Source: Candidatus Gastranaerophilales bacterium
GTDB taxonomy: Bacteria; Cyanobacteriota; Vampirovibrionia; Gastranaerophilales; Gastranaerophilaceae
NCBI GenBank assembly: GCA_021199975.1
Contig: JAJQHF010000170.1
Span: 1 to 6,581, forward strand
Direction of reading: 5' to 3'
DNA length: 6,581 nt
The position numbers were made by a program, and so were the translations under genes. The notes beneath the pieces are model-generated. The model saw only the letters and a program-made list of their open reading frames with translations. It made no database searches and was not told the DNA's origin. The stretch's first letter is position 1; the number at the start of each line of letters is the position of its first letter. Positions 1-5,172 of this stretch are shown here, in pieces.

Positions 1-540
1 CCTTATATCATCAAAATTATTTTTTAAAAAAAGAGAGATAAGTTTATCAAATTCGGGCAAAATTGTAGGTTCTCCTCCTCCGAAACCTATGGCGCCGTTT
101 TTTCGTATTATGTTTTTATCAAACATATCTTTTATTATCGGATAAATATTATATGTTTTTAGAGTATTGTAGCGTTTTTTATCCTCTTGCGTATAACAAT
201 AAGAGCATGCACAGTTGCATTTTGTAAAATGGTCAAAAATAATATTATCAATGTAATCTTCCTGAAGCCAATCATTTTCTTCAAGGAAAACGCACCCTTT
301 GCAGCCTTCAACCGTATTGCCTGATTTTTGAATATTTCTGTATTCGTTTTTTATTTTAAAAAATTCATCCCAATTAATTTTTTCACCGTAATAATTTTCA
401 AAAATCATTGAATTACCGCCGCCCGGGGCGCTCATATAGCAGCACAGTTTTACATTTGAACCGTAAACTCCGTTATCAAAACAAACTCCCGATTCAAGCC
501 ACTTACAGCTTACGTATTTTTCATATTTTTTTTCCTGCAT
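1..540 (-). CDS. Radical SAM enzyme with N-terminal cysteine-rich region, C-terminus beyond left edge
   Basis: Partial gene: an ATG at 540-538 opens a frame that stays open for 180 codons to the window edge. Residues 108-115 carry CxxxCxxC (C108, C112, C115, with an extra C110), the ligand set for the SAM-binding 4Fe-4S cluster, followed by Tyr116. Residues 154-159 read GGGEPT, the radical SAM GGE motif. The enzyme should therefore cleave S-adenosylmethionine reductively to start radical chemistry; its substrate is unknown. Before the core lies about 105 residues with cysteines at 12, 20, 33, 34, 80 and 83, which look like ligands for an auxiliary cluster. Such cysteines are usually C-terminal (SPASM/twitch), so this order is unusual. 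The start lies 4 bases after the stop of the upstream radical SAM gene and has no clear Shine-Dalgarno, suggesting translational coupling. Family membership is secure; specific function is not recognised. Confidence 0.9.
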   Translation of the reverse strand, partial: MQEKKYEKYVSCKWLESGVCFDNGVYGSNVKLCCYMSAPGGGNSMIFENYYGEKINWDEFFKIKNEYRNIQKSGNTVEGCKGCVFLEENDWLQEDYIDNIIFDHFTKCNCACSYCYTQEDKKRYNTLKTYNIYPIIKDMFDKNIIRKNGAIGFGGGEPTILPEFDKLISLFLKNNFDDIR

Positions 541-544
541 AAAA

Positions 545-1519
545 TTATTTAAAATTGCAATTTAAAAGCCTGCAATTGCGGGTGCAATTTTTAATATCCT
601 CTCTGACTTCATCTGCTTCTTTACTGTACCATAAATCCTGCGGCAGGTTATCTTTTAAATTTCCCAACGGTTTCATGCAAAAGCATATTCTGCAATAACC
701 ATATGGGTCAATTGCAAAGTTATTTTCACCAACCATACATTGAATATTCTTTATTTCATCAGGATTATTAATCAGCATCTTAAATGCTTTAAGCTGACTA
801 TATCCGTTACAAATAGGAAATCCTTCATTTTTTAATTCAATCATTTCATCAATTGCTTCAAGAGCGGCAATTTTTATGTCCTTGCCGTATATTTGGCTGT
901 TTGTATCAACCGCCGTCGAAAAGGCATCACCGTTATCCATCAGCTGAAAACTTACACCTATTCCTTCCGTTTTGCAAAATTGCGCAATCGGCTTAATTTC
1001 AGTAAGATTTGAAGGCATTACAACCGTTGAGAGAAATATATTTTTCCATCTATGATTACTTTTATATTTATTCATATAATTTAAATTTTGTATGGAGTCT
1101 ATTGTCCTTTGAAAAGCATCGTTTCTTCCTCTGGAAATATTATGAATGGAAGGATTTTGAACAGAATTAAGTGAGAAGGTAATATTTGTAAATGCAGAAT
1201 ATAAAACCTTTTCTATTATATCGGGAAGCGCTAATCCATTTGTAACAATATTAACCGTATCTCCTAAATCAGCGGCATATTGAGCCATATCAAAAACATC
1301 TTCTCTTATAAAAGGTTCTCCGCCTGATATTATAAATTGGTAATTACCAAGCCAATTATGCATGTTAAAAAGAATTTTTTTCCATTCCTCAAGTTTAAGT
1401 TCTTTTTCCTGAACAGAAGCGGGAGTTTTCCAGCCATTACAGGTTATACATCTTGATTGGCACCTTTCTGTATTGTTATATGAAAAAGATATTGGTTTTT
1501 TATCTCTCTGCATAACCAT
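545..1519 (-). CDS. Radical SAM/SPASM domain protein
   Basis: A complete 324-residue radical SAM enzyme. C20, C24 and C27 form CxxxCxxC, and residues 65-69 read SGGEP, the SAM-contacting motif; the TIM-barrel-like core spans about residues 10-220. The C-terminus has a SPASM-like cysteine set at 261, 276, 279, 281, 312, 316 and 321, with the typical GNL and LW segments between (286-288 and 296-297). SPASM proteins bind auxiliary 4Fe-4S clusters and commonly modify peptides or proteins, though some act on sugars or other small substrates; the substrate here cannot be read from sequence. The ATG at 1519-1517 lies 2 bases after the stop of the GGDEF gene. A second in-frame ATG two codons later (1513-1511) is possible; the first is preferred because a weak TTGGAT lies upstream. 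It sits in an operon with the GGDEF gene before it and another radical SAM gene after it. Confidence 0.92.
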   Translation of the reverse strand: MVMQRDKKPISFSYNNTERCQSRCITCNGWKTPASVQEKELKLEEWKKILFNMHNWLGNYQFIISGGEPFIREDVFDMAQYAADLGDTVNIVTNGLALPDIIEKVLYSAFTNITFSLNSVQNPSIHNISRGRNDAFQRTIDSIQNLNYMNKYKSNHRWKNIFLSTVVMPSNLTEIKPIAQFCKTEGIGVSFQLMDNGDAFSTAVDTNSQIYGKDIKIAALEAIDEMIELKNEGFPICNGYSQLKAFKMLINNPDEIKNIQCMVGENNFAIDPYGYCRICFCMKPLGNLKDNLPQDLWYSKEADEVREDIKNCTRNCRLLNCNFK

Positions 1520-1521
1520 TA

Positions 1522-2400
1522 TTAGTAATCCAAATTAACTTGAGAGAATAAAACTATTCTGTTTTTACCTCGTTTTTTTGCGTTATAAAGAGCGTGTTCC
1601 GCATATCTTATAACGGAATTTGCATTTTCCTCAACATTATCCATAAAAGGATAAGCAGCAATTCCTCCTGAGATTTTAATCGGATGTCTTTCGTCTTCAC
1701 CGGCGGGGATAAAAGACATTTTTTCAACATCTCTTCTAAATCTTTCAGCAAAAATAAAAGCATTTTCTTCGCTTGTATCAGGAAGGATAACCATAAATTC
1801 TTCATCGCCGTATCTTGTAACAACATCTTCTTTTCTTGCAAGATTTAACAGCATTTCCGCAATTTTTTTTAGCAGTACATCGCCCCACTCATAACCGTAC
1901 ATATCATTTACAACTTTAAAGAAATCAATATCAAATAATATGCAGGAAACAGTGGAATTATATCTTTTTGCTCTAGACATTTCGGATTCCAATCTTTCCA
2001 ATAAAAATTTCCTGTTATGCAATCCTGTTAAATCATCTGTTGTTGATATATTCTCTATTTTTTCTTTTAGTTCTTTTATTTTTATAAGGTTTTTTAATCT
2101 TACGGAAAGCTCATATTCGCTGACAGGGTTAATTATAAAATCATATGCTTCGCCTCTTACTTTTATGTTTGAAGGAAAATCATCAGCAATAACAAGAACA
2201 GGCAAAGGAAATTTCATTATCATAGAAATTTCTTTTAATTTATCTGATGAAATATCAATAATTGCTGCGGCTGCATCTTCATTACTCATATCCTGTAAAT
2301 CATCCGCACTTTTAACGATAACCTCTAAATCTGATACTTTTCTGCAAAGTGTTTCAAGTTCGGGATTATTTGTTTCCGTATATATAATAAGATTACTCAT
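1522..2400 (-). CDS. Pseudo-receiver/GGDEF domain protein with altered GDEEF signature
   Basis: A 292-residue cytoplasmic signalling protein. Residues 1-105 resemble a response-regulator receiver: hydrophobic strands at 4-7, 46-50 and 67-71, Asp49 near the phosphorylation position, and Asn91-Pro where active receivers have Lys-Pro. The usual N-terminal acidic pair is also absent, so phosphorylation is doubtful. A short charged helix (about 106-119) leads into a GGDEF domain (120-286). By register with PleD, D157 (metal), N165 and D174 (guanine), E200 (metal) and E201 are kept, and R189xxD192 is a canonical product-inhibition I-site. The signature at 198-202 is GDEEF: the second glycine of GGEEF is Asp199. 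It could be a weak or altered nucleotide cyclase, or a c-di-GMP receptor acting through the I-site. It is first in an operon with two radical SAM genes. The ATG follows GGAAAGGA closely, which supports the start. Confidence 0.92.
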   Translation of the reverse strand: MSNLIIYTETNNPELETLCRKVSDLEVIVKSADDLQDMSNEDAAAAIIDISSDKLKEISMIMKFPLPVLVIADDFPSNIKVRGEAYDFIINPVSEYELSVRLKNLIKIKELKEKIENISTTDDLTGLHNRKFLLERLESEMSRAKRYNSTVSCILFDIDFFKVVNDMYGYEWGDVLLKKIAEMLLNLARKEDVVTRYGDEEFMVILPDTSEENAFIFAERFRRDVEKMSFIPAGEDERHPIKISGGIAAYPFMDNVEENANSVIRYAEHALYNAKKRGKNRIVLFSQVNLDY

Positions 2401-2406
2401 AAAACA

Positions 2407-2414
2407 TCCTTTCC
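2407..2414 (-). promoter_or_regulatory. Ribosome binding site of the GGDEF gene
   Basis: On the minus strand GGAAAGGA lies 6 bases before the ATG at 2400-2398. It is a strong Shine-Dalgarno and fixes the start of the operon's first gene. The two downstream genes lack one this good, in keeping with coupled translation. Confidence 0.75.
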
Positions 2415-2424
2415 GTATGTTTTT

Positions 2425-2452
2425 ATTTTATCAAATTTATTAAAAAAGTAAA
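2425..2452 (-). promoter_or_regulatory. Candidate sigma-70-type promoter for the leftward GGDEF/radical SAM operon
   Basis: On the minus strand TTTACT (2452-2447) and TAAAAT (2430-2425) are separated by 16 bases. Transcription would start near 2418, giving a short leader of about 18 bases that contains the GGAAAGGA ribosome site. The surroundings are very AT-rich, so chance matches are likely; the position relative to the gene is the main support. Confidence 0.35.
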
Positions 2453-2498
2453 ATATATAATATATATTTTTAAATTGCTCATTTATTTGTTGCATAAA

Positions 2499-2582
2499 TT
2501 AATAAAATTGCCGAAAAATATATTTATATAATATAATGTAATGTACTTGCTGAATAAAATTTTCAAACAGCAATTTTAATAA
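2499..2582. repeat. 13-base inverted repeat bracketing the rightward promoter
   Basis: TTAATAAAATTGC at 2499-2511 and GCAATTTTAATAA at 2570-2582 are inverted copies matching at 12 of 13 positions. The left arm overlaps the candidate -35 box and the right arm lies in the leader before the ribosome site of the serine hydrolase gene. The right arm also begins within CAGCAA (2568-2573), which can pair with TTGCTG at 2547-2552 to form a 6-bp stem in the transcript. A paired operator is one reading. The AT-rich outer part is partly expected by composition; the GC ends make the match less trivial. Confidence 0.45.
2508..2537 (+). promoter_or_regulatory. Candidate sigma-70 promoter for the serine hydrolase gene
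   Basis: TTGCCG at 2508-2513 and TATAAT at 2532-2537 are separated by 18 bases. A second TATAAT overlaps at 2527-2532 but would leave a spacer of only 13. Transcription would begin near 2544, giving a leader of about 60 bases. The perfect -10 and good -35 make this the best promoter match in the divergent region. Confidence 0.5.
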
Positions 2583-2591
2583 GGATAACTC

Positions 2592-2600
2592 AGGGGAGAA
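2592..2600 (+). promoter_or_regulatory. Ribosome binding site deciding a GTG start
   Basis: AGGGGAGAA ends 5 bases before the GTG at 2606-2608. This strong purine-rich site supports GTG as the start over the next in-frame ATG at 2657, which has no such site. Confidence 0.75.
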
Positions 2601-2605
2601 TTGTA

Positions 2606-3763
2606 GTGCCGAAACCGGAATATAATGACGGTATATCAACAGACTTATATACATCAATGTATGAGCAGTACTATTTTAAAAATTCAGTACTCCGAAAAGT
2701 TAAACCGATAAAAAAGAAGAAGCTAAAAAATAAAAATATTTTTTTCAAAAAAATTATTTCATTTACCTTTGTTATGCTTCTTTTATTTTGGGTTTTGCCG
2801 TATTCTTTTAAAAATTTTGAAGCAAATTTATTTCCCGTAAATACAAAAAAAGCATTAAGAGTTGATTATAAAAATTTATTATACCCTACTTATTCATATT
2901 TATATAAAGATTTGTTTTTGGGTAAATATATTATAAAAGAAGTTACATATAAAAATCATCTTATGGTGGATATTCAAGAATCGTTTGAACGAAAATCTTT
3001 AAAAAACGGTCTTTTAAATCTTATGGAGCATTATAAGAGAATAAAACCTTCCGTTTATGTATGGGAATATAATGGAAAAAGCTTTGTAAATATAAATGCG
3101 GATGAGCCTTTTCCTGCCGCAAGTATTATAAAAATCCCCGTATTAATAGAAATGTTCAGAGAAATAGAACAGGGTAAATTTACGTTAGATGATACTATGG
3201 TTTTAGAGGATTACTATAGAGCTCCCGGTTCGGGGAAATTACAATACTCTCAGGGCGGAGTTGCTCATTCAATGGATTATCTTGCAAAAATTATGATTGA
3301 AAATTCTGATAATTCATCAACAAACATGATAATGGCAAAAATGGGCGGAATGCCGGAAGTTAACAAAGCTATGAACAAATGGGGTCTTAAAACAACACAT
3401 ATTAACACCTGGCTTCCTGATTTAGAAGGAACTAATATAACAACTGCAAGAGAAATGGCAAAGATGTTTTACAATATCGATTCTACAAATATTTTATCGA
3501 GCGATTCAAAAAAACATATTGCTGATTATTTAGGACATGTGAAAAATAACAGATTATTACAGGCGGGTTTACCTCACGATGCTATTTTGCTTCACAAAAC
3601 GGGTGACATAGGTTTTATGCTGGGTGATGCGGGTATTGTTAAAACTGCAAACGGTAAAAAATATATAGTTGTTATTTTAGCAAGAAGACCTTATAATAAT
3701 CTTCAAGGCAAAGAATTTATAGTTAAAGCTTCAAAAATTATTTACAATAATATTTCAAATTAA
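2606..3763 (+). CDS. Membrane-anchored class A beta-lactamase-fold serine hydrolase
   Basis: A 385-residue protein with a GTG start. Residues 1-49 are hydrophilic and end in a strongly basic stretch (about 31-49). Residues 50-68 form one transmembrane helix, so the rest should face the periplasm as a type II membrane protein. Residues about 145-380 are a class A beta-lactamase/PBP-like domain with S173-I-I-K176 (catalytic Ser and Lys), S234-D-N236 and K331-T-G333. Spacing from SDN to Trp269 equals the 35 residues between Ser130 and Trp165 in TEM-type enzymes, which puts Leu270 at the Glu166 position; the omega loop is also about six residues shorter. Glu166 drives deacylation in class A enzymes, so a true beta-lactamase is unlikely. 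A peptidoglycan-related or other acyl-serine hydrolase is more plausible, but the substrate is unknown. The symporter gene follows 48 bases downstream. Confidence 0.9.
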   Translation: MPKPEYNDGISTDLYTSMYEQYYFKNSVLRKVKPIKKKKLKNKNIFFKKIISFTFVMLLLFWVLPYSFKNFEANLFPVNTKKALRVDYKNLLYPTYSYLYKDLFLGKYIIKEVTYKNHLMVDIQESFERKSLKNGLLNLMEHYKRIKPSVYVWEYNGKSFVNINADEPFPAASIIKIPVLIEMFREIEQGKFTLDDTMVLEDYYRAPGSGKLQYSQGGVAHSMDYLAKIMIENSDNSSTNMIMAKMGGMPEVNKAMNKWGLKTTHINTWLPDLEGTNITTAREMAKMFYNIDSTNILSSDSKKHIADYLGHVKNNRLLQAGLPHDAILLHKTGDIGFMLGDAGIVKTANGKKYIVVILARRPYNNLQGKEFIVKASKIIYNNISN

Positions 3764-3781
3764 TAAATCTGCGTAATTTTT

Positions 3782-3790
3782 TGCTATAAT
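3782..3790 (+). promoter_or_regulatory. Extended -10 promoter for the symporter gene
   Basis: TGCTATAAT at 3782-3790 is a perfect extended -10 (TGnTATAAT). No -35 box stands at 16-18 bases upstream (AT-only sequence), which extended -10 promoters can tolerate. Initiation near 3797 would give a leader of only about 15 bases, starting at the AGGA ribosome site. The symporter may therefore be transcribed separately from the hydrolase gene before it. Confidence 0.5.
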
Positions 3791-3810
3791 TGTGTCAGGA
3801 ACAATTATTG
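3784..3810. promoter_or_regulatory. Dyad overlapping the -10 box and ribosome site: candidate operator
   Basis: ATAATTGT (3786-3793) and ACAATTAT (3801-3808) are perfect inverted 8-base arms around a 7-base centre, GTCAGGA. A further C3784-G3810 pair lies outside one mismatch. The left arm covers most of the -10 box and the centre holds AGGA, the only ribosome-site candidate. A protein bound here would block RNA polymerase. In a read-through transcript from the upstream gene, the ribosome site would sit in a hairpin loop. No regulator is encoded beside it and the operator family is not recognised. Confidence 0.5.
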
Positions 3811-3811
3811 A

Positions 3812-5158
3812 ATGAAAACATCAAAATTAACTTTATATATATTTATAAGTTTGGTAGCAGGAATTTTTGTCGGTTGGAAATTTCCCTCAATAGGTAAAGA
3901 AATGCAGCCGCTTGCTCATATTTTTTTAAATATGATAAAAATGATAATTGCTCCGTTATTGTTTTCTGTTGTAGTTACAGGTATTGCATCTCATGGAAAT
4001 ATAAAATCACTCGGCAAATTAGGTGCTAAAACAATTATATATTTTGCTTGCGCAACATCTTTTGCGCTTGTTATAGGATTAAGTGTAGGGCTTATATTTA
4101 AACCGGGAGAAGGTTTTTCTACGGCAATTTCTCAAAATATGATTGATACCGCTTCAAGTATGGCGGCACAAAGCACTCACGAAAGCATTATCGATATGTT
4201 TGTAAATATTATTCCGACAAGCATTATTAAGGCAATGGCATACGGTGATTTGCTTCAAATTGTTGTTTTTTCAATCTTCTTCGCCCTCGCAATATGTGCT
4301 GTCGGCGAAAAGGCAAAGCCTGTTTTAGATTGCGTTTCTTCTCTTTCAGAAGTAATGTTTAAGTTTACTCAATTTGTAATGAATTTCGCACCCATAGGTG
4401 TTTTTGGCGCTATATCATATGCTATTGCCGAAAGCGGTATGGGAATTATGTTAAATTATGCAAAGATTATCGGTTCTTTGTATTTTGCATTAATTCTATT
4501 TTTATTTGTTATATTAAATATTGCGTGCCGGATTGTCGGAATTTCCGTATTTTCTCTTTTAAGAGCGGTAAGAGAACCTGCTATACTTGCTTTTACCACT
4601 TCAACCTCCGAAGCTGCATTACCTCAGGCAATGAAAATTATGGAAAATTTTGGAGTGTCAAAAAATATTGTCGGTTTTGTAATGCCTACAGGCTATACAT
4701 TTAACCTTGACGGTTCAACTTTATATCTTGCTCTTGCCATGTTATTTTCCGTTCAAATTGTCGGTATCCATCTTGAACCGCTTCAACTACTTTTCTTAAT
4801 GGGTACTTTAATGCTTACAAGTAAAGGTATTGCAGGTGTTCCGAGAGTGGCATTGGTTATTTTAGCCGGCACACTGTCAAGCTTCGGATACCCTATAATT
4901 GGTGTTGCAATTCTTTTAGGGGTTGACCAAATTCTTGATATGGGAAGAACAACGGTTAACTTAATAGGAAATTGTATTGCTACCGTTGTTATTGCTAAAT
5001 GGGAAAATGAATTTAACTATTCAAAATTGGCACAGTTTAATATGCAGTTTGCAAAATTGAAAAAAGAAAATATGCCTTCTTTTGATAATAAATTTATTTC
5101 TGATATGGGAATTGAAGAACATTCCGAGTACGGTGTTTTAGAAGGACATGATAATTAA
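3812..5158 (+). CDS. Sodium/proton:glutamate-aspartate (dicarboxylate) symporter, DAACS family
   Basis: A 448-residue inner-membrane secondary transporter of the SDF/DAACS family (GltPh, GltP, GltT, DctA), close to the usual family length. Hydrophobic helices cover most of residues 6-395. HP1 carries T262-T-S-T-S-E-A-A-L-P271, matching the family's serine-rich hairpin. Residues 298-302 read NLDGS, corresponding to the NMDGT cation-coupling motif. HP2 is S337-K-G-I-A-G-V-P344. TM8 reads D376-M-G-R-T-T-V-N383, keeping the Asp, Arg, Thr and Asn that bind substrate in GltPh. The Arg recognises the side-chain carboxylate of acidic amino acids, so glutamate/aspartate is more likely than neutral amino acids; C4-dicarboxylates remain possible. 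A hydrophilic tail of about 50 residues follows the last helix. AGGA at 3797-3800 lies 11 bases before the ATG. Which cation it uses cannot be read. Confidence 0.95.
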   Translation: MKTSKLTLYIFISLVAGIFVGWKFPSIGKEMQPLAHIFLNMIKMIIAPLLFSVVVTGIASHGNIKSLGKLGAKTIIYFACATSFALVIGLSVGLIFKPGEGFSTAISQNMIDTASSMAAQSTHESIIDMFVNIIPTSIIKAMAYGDLLQIVVFSIFFALAICAVGEKAKPVLDCVSSLSEVMFKFTQFVMNFAPIGVFGAISYAIAESGMGIMLNYAKIIGSLYFALILFLFVILNIACRIVGISVFSLLRAVREPAILAFTTSTSEAALPQAMKIMENFGVSKNIVGFVMPTGYTFNLDGSTLYLALAMLFSVQIVGIHLEPLQLLFLMGTLMLTSKGIAGVPRVALVILAGTLSSFGYPIIGVAILLGVDQILDMGRTTVNLIGNCIATVVIAKWENEFNYSKLAQFNMQFAKLKKENMPSFDNKFISDMGIEEHSEYGVLEGHDN

Positions 5159-5172
5159 TTAAGTTTAAGTGT

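Noticed and set aside
548..595. Cluster of palindromes and repeats built on TGCAATT/AATTGC at the junction of the two radical SAM genes, including a perfect 12-base palindrome at 552-563
   Set aside because: On the minus strand these are repeated Asn-Cys codons (AAT TGC) in the C-terminal cysteine motif of the SPASM protein, so the protein sequence explains them.
1608..1841. Second minus-strand frame of 77 codons inside the GGDEF gene
   Set aside because: It is out of frame within a conserved domain, and its Lys/Leu-rich product has no recognisable features.
1940..2443. Open frame of 167 codons on the plus strand opposite the GGDEF gene
   Set aside because: It lies almost entirely antisense to a well-supported domain, its product is a low-complexity Ser/Ile/Phe-rich sequence, and it has no convincing ribosome site. 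It is a shadow frame.
2422..2481. Possible 19-codon minus-strand peptide upstream of the GGDEF gene, starting MSNL like the GGDEF protein itself
   Set aside because: It lacks a ribosome site, overlaps the candidate promoter, and its resemblance to the GGDEF start is a few AT-rich codons, so chance is the simplest explanation.
3737..3751. ATTATT-TAC-AATAAT hairpin near the end of the serine hydrolase gene as a terminator
   Set aside because: It is all A/T in the stem, has no T-run after it and lies before the stop codon, so it is unlikely to terminate.
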